The position numbers and the translations under genes were made by a program. From Winogradskyella ursingii (lineage in GTDB: Bacteria > Bacteroidota > Bacteroidia > Flavobacteriales > Flavobacteriaceae), in the NCBI RefSeq assembly GCF_013403975.1, contig NZ_JABFDH010000004.1:62001-126000 (forward strand): DNA of 64,000 nt. Reading direction: 5' to 3'. This document shows positions 1-7,004 of this stretch, piece by piece. The notes below the pieces were generated by a model. It did not search any database. It was given only the letters and a program-made list of their open reading frames with translations, and was not told the origin of the DNA. Every line of letters starts with the position of its first letter. Within the stretch, counting starts at the first letter, position 1.

Positions 1-1
1 A

Positions 2-496
2 CGCGACTCTTTACGTTTTGTTAAGGCACCTTACGATGGTTACATCAATAAAGCTATAAGAGGTGGAGTTGGCCAGACTTTTAAAGAAGGAGAGCCGTTG
101 GTGGGGATTATGCCTGCTAAGGTCAATTTAGCAGTAGAGACATTTGTAGAGCCAATCGATTTGCCATTACTTCACATTGGCGAGAAATTTCGTGTTCAGT
201 TTGATGGCTGGCCGGCAATCGTCTTTAGCGGCTGGCCAAATCTATCCTATGGTACTTACGGTGCAAAAGTGGTAGCGATAGAAAATTTTATAAGTGATAA
301 TGGTAAATTCAGAGTGCTTTTGGCGCCAGATGAAGAAGATCACCAATGGCCAAAAGATATTAGACCTGGCTCAGGAGCTTTTACAATGGCTTTACTGGAT
401 GATGTGCCGATTTGGTATGAGTTATGGCGAAAACTCAATGGTTTCCCTCCAAATTATTATCAACCAGAAGCTCAACCGCAGTCAAAAAAGAAATAA
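2..496 (+). CDS. HlyD-family membrane-fusion (periplasmic adaptor) protein, C-terminal part
   Basis: The last 164 residues of a periplasmic adaptor protein, cut by the left window edge; the frame is open from base 2. Adaptors of this family link an inner-membrane exporter to a TolC-like outer-membrane channel. The visible part starts at the end of the lipoyl-like hairpin (VKAPYDGYI, the usual APxDGxI signature) and runs into the beta-barrel domain (VNLAVETFVEPIDL). It ends in a proline/glutamine/lysine tail without a membrane segment. The stop lies 2 bases before the start of the TolC-family gene, so the two are probably one operon whose transporter gene lies to the left of the window. The substrate cannot be told from this fragment. 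Confidence 0.85.
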   Translation, partial: RDSLRFVKAPYDGYINKAIRGGVGQTFKEGEPLVGIMPAKVNLAVETFVEPIDLPLLHIGEKFRVQFDGWPAIVFSGWPNLSYGTYGAKVVAIENFISDNGKFRVLLAPDEEDHQWPKDIRPGSGAFTMALLDDVPIWYELWRKLNGFPPNYYQPEAQPQSKKK

Positions 497-498
497 GA

Positions 499-1902
499 AT
501 GAAATTTAAACTTACATTTTTTTTAATAGTATTAGGTTTTTTTGGATATGCTCAAACGGATGCTCTAAACAATGTGTTGCGTTTTGATGAGTACTTGGCC
601 ATGGTGAAAAAATTTCACCCTATTGTAAAACAGGCCGAACTGGTTATTGACGAAAGTCAGGCAAGCCTTTTAAAGTCGAGAGGAGCCTTTGATCCAAAAA
701 TCGAAGTGGATTACGACCGAAAAAAATTTAAGAATACTGAATACTATGATAAACTCAACGGAACATTTAAAATACCAACCTGGTTTGGTATAGAACTTAA
801 AGCGACGCTAGAAGAAAATACAGGAGACTTTTTGAATCCCGAAGCTTTTGTGCCCGAAGACGGATTGTATAGTGCAGGTATTGCAGTGCCCTTGGCACAA
901 GGTCTTTTAATAAACAATAGAATGGCAGCTTTAAAACAGGCACGATTATTCAGAGAGCAAGCTAAGGCAGATCGTGACATATATGTTAACAACATTTTGT
1001 ATGAAGCCTCTATATTATATTTTGATTGGCTAAAGGCTTACAATGAATTAAAGTTATTCGAGAATTTTTTAGTTAATGCCCAATTGAGATATAACGGAAT
1101 TTTAAAAGGTGTTGAGGTAGGCGAAAATGCAGAAATTGATGCCACTGAGGCCAGAATTGCTCTTAATAATAGAAAACTTAGTTTGGAGCAATCTAGGGTA
1201 AACCTTATAAAATCCACTTTGCAGTTGTCTAATTATTTGTGGTTAGAAGATAATATACCTGTAGAATTACAGCCCAACGTCATTCCAGATGTTGATACAG
1301 AGACAATTGTCGATGTTGTTTTTAATATAAGTGAGTTACGGAGTACAGATAATTTTATCGATTCACACCCAAAATTGTTGTCTTTGGATTACAAATTTCA
1401 AAGTCTAGAAGTCGATGCGCGTTTAAAATCAAACAAATTATTACCACGAATAGATGTAGAGTATAACTTTTTGTCCGAAACACCAGAAGTTGCAAGGTCG
1501 TTTAACACGGCAGAGTACAAAGGTGGAGTCAATGTTAGTTTTCCATTGTTTTTAAGAAAGGAACGCGGCGATTTAAAGTTGGCTAAGATAAAATTACAGG
1601 ATACAGAATTCGAAATTGGTGCCACAAGAGTCAATCTCGAAAATAAAATTAGTGCCCTCAAACAAGAATTGCAATCTTATACGATTCAAAACCAGATTAC
1701 GTTGCAAATGGTAGAAGATTACCAGCGCATGTTATTAGCCGAAGAACGAAAATTTGAGCTAGGTGAGAGTTCGTTATTTTTAGTCAACTCAAGAGAATCT
1801 AAATTAATCAATGGACAATTAAAAGCTATCGAAATACAAAATAAGTTTTTTGATACAAAAGCTAAATTGTTTAATAGTTTGGCTGTGAGCCCAGAATTGT
1901 AA
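499..1902 (+). CDS. TolC-family outer-membrane efflux protein
   Basis: A 467-residue outer-membrane channel subunit. I chose the ATG at 499 because it follows the previous stop directly and gives a clean signal peptide (MKFKLTFFLIVLGFFGYAQ, cleavage near residue 19); an in-frame ATG at 424 would lie inside the adaptor gene. The mature protein is largely helical with two similar halves, as in TolC: coiled-coil stretches near residues 150-260 and 370-450 are separated by short strand-rich segments (YSAGIAVPLAQGL and YKGGVNVSFPLFL). Paired with the HlyD-type gene it should form the envelope-spanning part of an exporter. The family is clear; the cargo is unknown. Confidence 0.88.
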   Translation: MKFKLTFFLIVLGFFGYAQTDALNNVLRFDEYLAMVKKFHPIVKQAELVIDESQASLLKSRGAFDPKIEVDYDRKKFKNTEYYDKLNGTFKIPTWFGIELKATLEENTGDFLNPEAFVPEDGLYSAGIAVPLAQGLLINNRMAALKQARLFREQAKADRDIYVNNILYEASILYFDWLKAYNELKLFENFLVNAQLRYNGILKGVEVGENAEIDATEARIALNNRKLSLEQSRVNLIKSTLQLSNYLWLEDNIPVELQPNVIPDVDTETIVDVVFNISELRSTDNFIDSHPKLLSLDYKFQSLEVDARLKSNKLLPRIDVEYNFLSETPEVARSFNTAEYKGGVNVSFPLFLRKERGDLKLAKIKLQDTEFEIGATRVNLENKISALKQELQSYTIQNQITLQMVEDYQRMLLAEERKFELGESSLFLVNSRESKLINGQLKAIEIQNKFFDTKAKLFNSLAVSPEL

Positions 1903-1954
1903 AAGCTTCTTTGTTTTCGACAGAAGTAAATTTACTCTAGGTTCACGACTAGTT

Positions 1955-2031
1955 TGTTATTCTTGTGAAAGTAGAAATCTAGTCTGAAAAGATTTAAAAT
2001 ATTTTGGATTCCTGCTTTTGCAAGAATCACA
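1955..2031. repeat. Intergenic imperfect palindromic repeat, copy 1
   Basis: Two arms of about 27 bases (1955-1981 and 2005-2031) are near-perfect reverse complements around an AT-rich centre. Each arm can also fold weakly on itself. The arms resemble the outer parts of the element at 3457-3535 (a TGTCATTCC-like end and a GGATTCC-like inner part), so I read this as a decayed copy of a dispersed REP-like palindrome. It sits between the TolC and mpl genes and may act as a transcript-end hairpin. No coding potential was recognised. Confidence 0.6.
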
Positions 2032-2099
2032 GAAGAGTACGGTTACAAGCTTTATACTTCAAAAAACTTACACTATTTTTACCTCACATAAATTTAGAA

Positions 2100-3452
2100 A
2101 TGAACGTACACTTTATAGCCATTGGTGGTGCAGCCATGCATAACCTTGCTTTGGCACTACATAATAAGGGTTATCAGGTCACAGGTAGCGATGACGAAAT
2201 TTTTGACCCATCTCAATCACGATTGGAGGCTAAAGGAATACTGCCCCAAACTTTCGGTTGGTTTCCTGAAAAGATTACTATGGATTTAGATGCGATTGTT
2301 TTGGGAATGCATGCCAAAGCCGATAATCCTGAATTACTAAAAGCCCAAGACCTTGGCTTGAAAATCTACAGCTATCCTGAATTTCTATACGAACAAGCCA
2401 AACATAAAACACGAGTGGTTATTGGTGGAAGCCACGGAAAAACAACGATAACCTCTATGATTTTACATGTGATGCATTATCACGATAGAGATGTTGATTA
2501 TATGGTGGGAGCACAACTCGAAGGTTTTGACGTTATGGTAAAACTTACGGAAGACAATGACTTTATAGTTTTAGAAGGTGATGAATATTTAAGTTCACCC
2601 ATAGACAGACGACCAAAATTCCATTTGTACAAACCTAATATAGCGTTGTTAAGTGGCATTGCTTGGGATCATATCAACGTGTTTCCAACCTATGAAAATT
2701 ATGTGGAGCAGTTTAGCATTTTTGTAGATTCTATTGTGACGGGAGGGAGTATTAACTATAATGAAGAAGATGATGAGGTGAAACGTGTTGTGGAAGCTTC
2801 GGAAAACCCAATCCGAAAAATTCCCTACCAAACACCAGATTATACAGTTGAAGATGGCGAAACCCTTTTGGAAACTCCAGAAGGTCCAATGCCTATTGAA
2901 ATTTTCGGTGCGCATAACCTCAATAATTTAGCAGGAGCCAAGTGGATATGCCAACACATGGGCGTTGACGAAGACGATTTTTACGAAGCCATTTCAACCT
3001 TTAAAGGAGCGAGCAAGCGTTTGGAAAAAATTGCTGAAAATTCAAAAAGTGTAGCTTATAAAGATTTTGCACATTCACCAAGTAAGGTTGAAGCTACAAC
3101 CAAAGCCGTAAAGGAACAATATAACGATAGGACTTTAGTTGCGTGTTTAGAATTACATACCTACAGTAGCCTCAATGCCGAATTCCTAAAAGAATACAAA
3201 GGTGCATTGGATGCTGCAGATGTTGCTGTGGTATTCTATTCGCCACATGCCGTTGAGATCAAAAAGCTAGAGGAAGTCACTAAAGAACAAATTGCCAATG
3301 CCTTTGAGCGTGATGATTTAGTCATTTACACCAATCCTGCTGAATTTAAAGACTTTTTGTTTTCTCAGGATTTTGAAAACAAGTCGTTATTATTAATGAG
3401 CTCTGGTAATTATGGTGGTTTAGATCTTGGTGAGGTGACAAGGCTTTTTTAA
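2100..3452 (+). CDS. mpl: Mpl-like UDP-N-acetylmuramate:tripeptide ligase (peptidoglycan recycling)
   Basis: A 450-residue Mur-ligase family enzyme. It most resembles Mpl, which joins recycled L-Ala-gamma-D-Glu-meso-Dap tripeptide to UDP-MurNAc in the cytoplasm using ATP. The N-terminal Rossmann region (VHFIAIGGAAMHNLALAL) is followed by the ATP-binding loop GSHGKTTITSMI near residue 110, the central ligase motif EGDEYLSSP, and a C-terminal domain with KDFAHSPSKVEAT. The start at 2100 gives the usual family length and keeps the gene clear of the upstream repeat; an in-frame ATG at 2004 lies inside that repeat. MurC is the nearest alternative, but length and N-terminus favour Mpl. Confidence 0.82.
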   Translation: MNVHFIAIGGAAMHNLALALHNKGYQVTGSDDEIFDPSQSRLEAKGILPQTFGWFPEKITMDLDAIVLGMHAKADNPELLKAQDLGLKIYSYPEFLYEQAKHKTRVVIGGSHGKTTITSMILHVMHYHDRDVDYMVGAQLEGFDVMVKLTEDNDFIVLEGDEYLSSPIDRRPKFHLYKPNIALLSGIAWDHINVFPTYENYVEQFSIFVDSIVTGGSINYNEEDDEVKRVVEASENPIRKIPYQTPDYTVEDGETLLETPEGPMPIEIFGAHNLNNLAGAKWICQHMGVDEDDFYEAISTFKGASKRLEKIAENSKSVAYKDFAHSPSKVEATTKAVKEQYNDRTLVACLELHTYSSLNAEFLKEYKGALDAADVAVVFYSPHAVEIKKLEEVTKEQIANAFERDDLVIYTNPAEFKDFLFSQDFENKSLLLMSSGNYGGLDLGEVTRLF

Positions 3453-3456
3453 AGCT

Positions 3457-3535
3457 TTGTCATCCTGAACTTGTTTCAGGATCTCATCATAATTTCACTA
3501 CACTTTTGGATTCCGCATCAAGTGTGGAATGACAA
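3457..3535. repeat. Intergenic palindromic repeat, copy 2 (double hairpin)
   Basis: The element starts 5 bases after the mpl stop. Its ends are inverted (TTGTCATCC at the left, GGAATGACAA at the right). Inside are two small hairpins: CCTGAA/TTCAGG on the left and ATTCC/GGAAT on the right. This is the architecture of the dispersed intergenic palindromes common in Bacteroidota chromosomes. Copy 1 at 1955-2031 flanks the other side of mpl, so the gene is bracketed by related elements. It probably also serves as the 3' end of the mpl transcript. Confidence 0.65.
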
Positions 3536-3587
3536 AAAAAGTTTGGATTTTTTTGAGGTTACAAAATTATTTTAGATGTTTCGCTAT

Positions 3588-3650
3588 CGTTGAATGTATG
3601 GTGCGTTTGCTTCCCAAAGGGAGCAAATGCACCATACATATTGTTAGGGC
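3588..3650 (-). other. attC: attC recombination site of the cassette
   Basis: On the minus strand the order is: box GCCCTAAC (3650-3643), a short spacer, a long imperfect stem (3639-3620 with 3615-3594, about 20 paired bases with one mismatch and one extra base), a second spacer, and the terminal G at 3588. Extra-helical bases and unpaired spacers between the core box and the stem are what distinguish attC from a terminator. It begins 41 bases after the stop codon of the cassette gene, as expected. The missing half of the right-hand core box is at the other cassette end (4566-4572). Confidence 0.72.
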
Positions 3651-3691
3651 ATGTAATTATAATGATTGAGCCAGTAACGCTCTGTTAAAAG

Positions 3692-4561
3692 TTATTGACA
3701 AGGCTGATAATATGAGATATTGCCACGATAAGAGGCAGCTTCAGCATCAGCTCCCGGATATAATGCATAACGCTCAAGAACCCATGTTTGCCATGCATCA
3801 TCAACTATCAACAATGAGTCACCTAGGATTTCCTCAACAACCTCTGATGTCATTTCCCGTCCCCCATACATAATGTCCAATGCGGCATGACGGCCGTAGG
3901 TTTCGTCAACAAATCGGAACCATGATGCACGCATCGTGTAGGACTGATGTGCACACGACAGGTTGAGTTCTTCATGTGACGTTCGAAGTAATGCAAGTGT
4001 TGGACCACCTTGGGATACCCAGTGACCCGCAACCACGTTTTCGTTAAAACCGTAAAATGGGAAGCCTGTCTTTTCCGGGTCGATGAGTTGTGCTACGTAC
4101 TCCGCCCAGGCCTCATTGTAGAAACCGAGAGACGCCCACTCTAGTGCCCCGAGCTTAGCAGAGGTGTCAAAGGCAATTGCATGCACCAGTTCATGAGTGA
4201 AAAGTGACCAGTAGCCGCCTTCAGCAGCTGAGTAGCGCCATAGCTCTATAGTTCCGTCACCATCAACATATGGCCCCTGACTTTCATAGTTACCATTTAG
4301 CTTTACAACAATAATTGAATCAAGTTGAAAGTCCGTGGGAAAAATCTTAGTTAAGGCGATATATAATTCTTCTGCTCGCTTAATGCCTTCCTGCATCTCT
4401 TCCATCGAGCTTGTTTGTGTCGTTGCAGTGAATAGAAAGTGCTCACTAGAGAGTTCTAATGGTTTTGCGAAGAAGCTGCATCCACTCATTACAAACAGAA
4501 TCATAAGTGCACTTATGCCTCCAAGTACTCTTATCACTATGTAGCAGTTGAACTTCATCAT
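3692..4561 (-). CDS. Lipoprotein with gluzincin-type zinc metallopeptidase domain (cassette gene)
   Basis: A 289-residue putative envelope lipoprotein. The signal segment (residues 7-27) ends in the lipobox MSGC, lipidated at Cys28. The catalytic motif HELVH is at residues 123-127, and NEAWAEY follows at 149-155, where Glu150 or Glu154 would be the third zinc ligand as in gluzincins of the peptidase-MA clan. The start at 4561 lies inside the cassette, 11 bases after its boundary; the in-frame ATG at 4597 would cross that boundary. There is no clear ribosome binding site. Base composition and cassette signals mark it as foreign, and its substrate is unknown. Confidence 0.7.
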   Translation of the reverse strand: MMKFNCYIVIRVLGGISALMILFVMSGCSFFAKPLELSSEHFLFTATTQTSSMEEMQEGIKRAEELYIALTKIFPTDFQLDSIIVVKLNGNYESQGPYVDGDGTIELWRYSAAEGGYWSLFTHELVHAIAFDTSAKLGALEWASLGFYNEAWAEYVAQLIDPEKTGFPFYGFNENVVAGHWVSQGGPTLALLRTSHEELNLSCAHQSYTMRASWFRFVDETYGRHAALDIMYGGREMTSEVVEEILGDSLLIVDDAWQTWVLERYALYPGADAEAASYRGNISYYQPCQ

Positions 4562-4572
4562 ATATGCCCTAA

Positions 4573-4621
4573 CTTTAATGATATGACGTCGTTTCAATGA
4601 CTTATATCAGTCGATAGCGAA
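4573..4621. other. Interrupted hairpin that received the cassette (larger part)
   Basis: Removing the cassette joins 3580-3587 to 4573 onward and restores one bulged hairpin. The outer arms are TTCGCTATC (3580-3587 plus 4573) and GATAGCGAA (4613-4621), complementary over 9 bases. An inner stem forms from TGATATGACGTC (4579-4590) and GACTTATATCA (4599-4609), with unpaired spacers between the stems. On the minus strand the cassette sits in G|AT of the outer arm. The layout imitates attC, but the core bases do not fit RYYYAAC/GTTRRRY, so it was either a very diverged attC or a chance genomic target with the G/WT core described for attG sites. Confidence 0.6.
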
Positions 4622-4651
4622 GTTCGGTGAAATTTTTGATAAAGTCAAATA

Positions 4652-4951
4652 CTATGTATTTTCTACCTTAACAATCATCTGCTTAAAAAGATCCAAAAGA
4701 AAAACAAGTTTTCCAGCATCACCAGCTGCTAGGAATTTCTGATTTTCAACCTTTACGCCATACCAATCTTGGCGATTTATTTCGTTAAGAATCCATTTGA
4801 TTTCTAAATTCGCTATGGATGTTTTTGAAATATCAATTTCGACTTCCCATCCTGGCGTTGCTAAATTGGTAATTTGAATCACTTCATCCTTTTCCCATTC
4901 ACCATCACAATTATCTTCGAACCAATCTTGTATCCAGTCTAAAATTTCCAT
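4652..4951 (-). CDS. Imm53-type immunity protein (orphan)
   Basis: A 99-residue acidic protein resembling the Imm53 family of immunity proteins, which are expected to neutralise polymorphic-toxin domains in neighbouring or sister cells. The recognisable part is the N-terminal WIQDWFEDNCDGEWE followed by PGWEVEIDI. There is no signal peptide or membrane segment, so it is cytosolic. No toxin, Rhs or T6SS gene is nearby. It is AT-rich like the host. Its start lies 4 bases downstream of GTTAAAC on its own strand (plus-strand 4956-4962), which by chance or descent fits a cassette core, and the interrupted hairpin lies about 30 bases after its stop. The family call rests on motif memory only. Confidence 0.65.
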   Translation of the reverse strand: MEILDWIQDWFEDNCDGEWEKDEVIQITNLATPGWEVEIDISKTSIANLEIKWILNEINRQDWYGVKVENQKFLAAGDAGKLVFLLDLFKQMIVKVENT

Positions 4952-5064
4952 TTGTGTTTAACTTTTCAAGTTAATTGATTTTTTTTGTGTGTTACCTTGA
5001 GTATTGGTTGAAATGAAAATTTATTTTCATAGAAATCACTTTGCATTGCAAAACGATAGGTCTT

Positions 5065-6909
5065 TTAAATACTTTCAACAAAATCCAAAAAAACCTCCTT
5101 GTGCTTTTCCAAATCCAAATCAGGGGACACGGAAACACGTGCAATATAATCCTTGTCACCTTCTTTGGTAGTGCCCTGAGTTGAGGTAGCAGGTATGGTC
5201 CAGTAACAACCTTTTAGCTGTCCGTAACTTACACAATACTTACTTTCATCAGGGATTTCCGTAATCATTAAATTGATTAATTTATGATTCAGTTTTCGCT
5301 TGTAATCTTCTTTTTCTTCAGCAGAATTTCCTTTTGTAGGTAAGTCTAATGAGAACACGGATGGTGTAAAACCTTGTTCGGCCAATTCCTCAGACACGAA
5401 ATTGATTTTAGCTTCAGGCAAGGTCTTCTCGATAAAGTTGACAAACTCACGCGTATTTTTGTAAGCCTTTGCAATACGCTCATTCATAGATGGCATTTGT
5501 TCCGCCAGAAGATGGTACTGATTTGCCGTAGCTTCATTATCGCAAAGTATTAGATGTGTTTCGATTTTACTCAATAAACTTTCTGCTTTTTTGTTGGCTA
5601 CCAAATAACCAGCTGTACATTTTCCGCCACTTGGAAATTTTGAACCACTGGCATAAGAAATTGATCTTACGGTAGAGAGTATTTCACCTTCAGCCAAAAA
5701 CTGAACATTAGGACAAAAGGTTTGATCCAAGATAAAAACAGGGTCGACAGCATTGTTGCCGTTTTTCGTTTTTCGATGTTTTGTTAACGCTGCTTTTAGA
5801 GCTTCAAGATCTGGAACTTCCACACGTGGATTGGTCGGGATTTCGGCAATGATGTAGGGAATCCCATCTTCATGGGCAATTTGGTCTAAAACGTTATTGA
5901 CACTCTTTACCATATCGTTATCGCCATCTACAGGTAAATCTACAACGTCCACATTATCGAGGCAAGCAGCTACACGACGTGCTTGGTCATTGGTGCCACC
6001 ATAACAATTTGGTGGTACTACAAACTTAATGGCTTTGCCCTTGTGAAGTTCTAAAGCATCGTCAATCAATCCCATCATTATTGCATATTGCACAGATAGT
6101 CCGCTTGAGCCAACCAAAGGTTGAGCCGTTGTGCCAGTTACCTCTTTGATGAGGCTTAGTACGCTTTTTTTATTTGCTTCAGTGTTGGTGGATTGCGATT
6201 GTAAGGACGATTGTTCTATAAAGGCTTCCAAAGCTATAAGACAGTCCGAAGGTGTCATGGCAATGGTTTCACGTCGTCGCACATGCTGAATGGCCGAAAC
6301 GTAATTTTCATTTTCCTTTCCATTTGCAATTAAAATACTACCAAGATTTTCATAAAGGTTGATATAAAAATCGACTTTAGCATTAAGCTCAATGTTAGAA
6401 ATGTCACTTTGTTTTGAAACTAAAATAGTGGTACCATTAAAATCAGGAATGCTTTTATCGGTTTCAACTTTTTTCAATTTAAAATGATAACCATAAACGT
6501 GATTAATGAGTTCAGTATCAAAAGATTCGGGTAATGTTTCGTTGTATAAGATTTGAGTGTTTTTATTAGCTAATAAGTTGGTTCTTAGAATTGCTAAAAT
6601 TGAAGCGGTATGTGATGAAAAACTAATCACATTTTCGGGATTTATTTTATGCAGTTTAGCAATAGTCCATTCTAAAACGGAAGACAAAGGATGTCCTAGA
6701 CGAATGTAATCGTAAGCAGTTGGTAAAGCTTTGAGTGCAGATTTTACAGAGTTTTCAGATTTATATAAAATTTCAAATTGGTCTAAAAACTGTGTTTTTG
6801 CTAATTCCTCATTATAAATATCGAGTCTATGAGTGGTGAGGTTTAACCAATCTGACGGCATATTTTTCAATACCGATTTAATATAATTTCTGATGTTTAC
6901 TTTGGCCAT
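5065..6909 (-). CDS. PLP-dependent Cys/Met-metabolism (trans-sulfuration family) enzyme
   Basis: A 614-residue fold-type I PLP enzyme related to cystathionine gamma-synthase/beta-lyase. The catalytic half has GSSGLSVQYAIMMGL, the YGGTNDQARR segment, ILDQTFCPN (the cofactor-binding aspartate) and SYASGSKFPSGGKCTAGY, which should hold the PLP-binding lysine. About 240 N-terminal residues exceed the usual ~400-residue enzymes and match none of their motifs. The protein is probably cytosolic and acts on a sulphur-containing amino acid; the exact reaction cannot be set from sequence alone. It stands alone, with no met or cys genes beside it. Confidence 0.75.
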   Translation of the reverse strand: MAKVNIRNYIKSVLKNMPSDWLNLTTHRLDIYNEELAKTQFLDQFEILYKSENSVKSALKALPTAYDYIRLGHPLSSVLEWTIAKLHKINPENVISFSSHTASILAILRTNLLANKNTQILYNETLPESFDTELINHVYGYHFKLKKVETDKSIPDFNGTTILVSKQSDISNIELNAKVDFYINLYENLGSILIANGKENENYVSAIQHVRRRETIAMTPSDCLIALEAFIEQSSLQSQSTNTEANKKSVLSLIKEVTGTTAQPLVGSSGLSVQYAIMMGLIDDALELHKGKAIKFVVPPNCYGGTNDQARRVAACLDNVDVVDLPVDGDNDMVKSVNNVLDQIAHEDGIPYIIAEIPTNPRVEVPDLEALKAALTKHRKTKNGNNAVDPVFILDQTFCPNVQFLAEGEILSTVRSISYASGSKFPSGGKCTAGYLVANKKAESLLSKIETHLILCDNEATANQYHLLAEQMPSMNERIAKAYKNTREFVNFIEKTLPEAKINFVSEELAEQGFTPSVFSLDLPTKGNSAEEKEDYKRKLNHKLINLMITEIPDESKYCVSYGQLKGCYWTIPATSTQGTTKEGDKDYIARVSVSPDLDLEKHKEVFLDFVESI

Positions 6910-7004
6910 AAAATGTATCTTACTATAAACTTGTAAAGATACGTTAGTTAGTTTTTATTGGAAACCTTCCGGCAGGTTTTATAACACCATATTTGAAAAC
7001 TTTT

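Larger units (their letters stand above)
3588..4572 (-). mobile_element. Solitary integron gene cassette (985 bp) in a non-integron location
   Basis: Read on the minus strand, the insertion begins with TTAGGGC preceded by G at 4573, which fits the G^TTRRRY core where integron integrases cut. One gene follows, starting 11 bases inside. It ends in a folded site starting with the matching core GCCCTAAC (plus-strand 3643-3650) and finishing in G at 3588. Joining the ends regenerates a complete attC whose outer boxes GCCCTAAC and GTTAGGGC are exact complements. The cassette is much richer in G+C than the host: bases 4081-4140 are 34/60 G+C, against 20/60 for 6781-6840. No integrase and no second attC is present in the window. 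Confidence 0.75.

Noticed and set aside
2004-2099. An earlier start for mpl at 2004
   Set aside because: The extension is encoded by the palindromic repeat and does not resemble Mpl; the ATG at 2100 gives the standard N-terminus.
3594-3639. The strong stem at 3594-3639 as an ordinary terminator
   Set aside because: It has no T-run on either side, has unpaired spacers and is flanked by cassette core boxes, so attC explains it better.
4597-4597. An earlier start for the cassette peptidase gene at 4597
   Set aside because: It lies outside the cassette boundary at 4572; the ATG at 4561 is inside and gives a proper lipoprotein signal.
4652-4962. Imm53 as a second, intact cassette
   Set aside because: The box expected to pair with its GTTAAAC start is absent from the hairpin after it, so only one cassette is claimed.
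5013-5052. Two short AT-rich palindromes downstream of the PLP enzyme as a terminator
   Set aside because: The stems are short, one is purely AT-rich with a 2-base loop, and no T-run follows on the coding strand.
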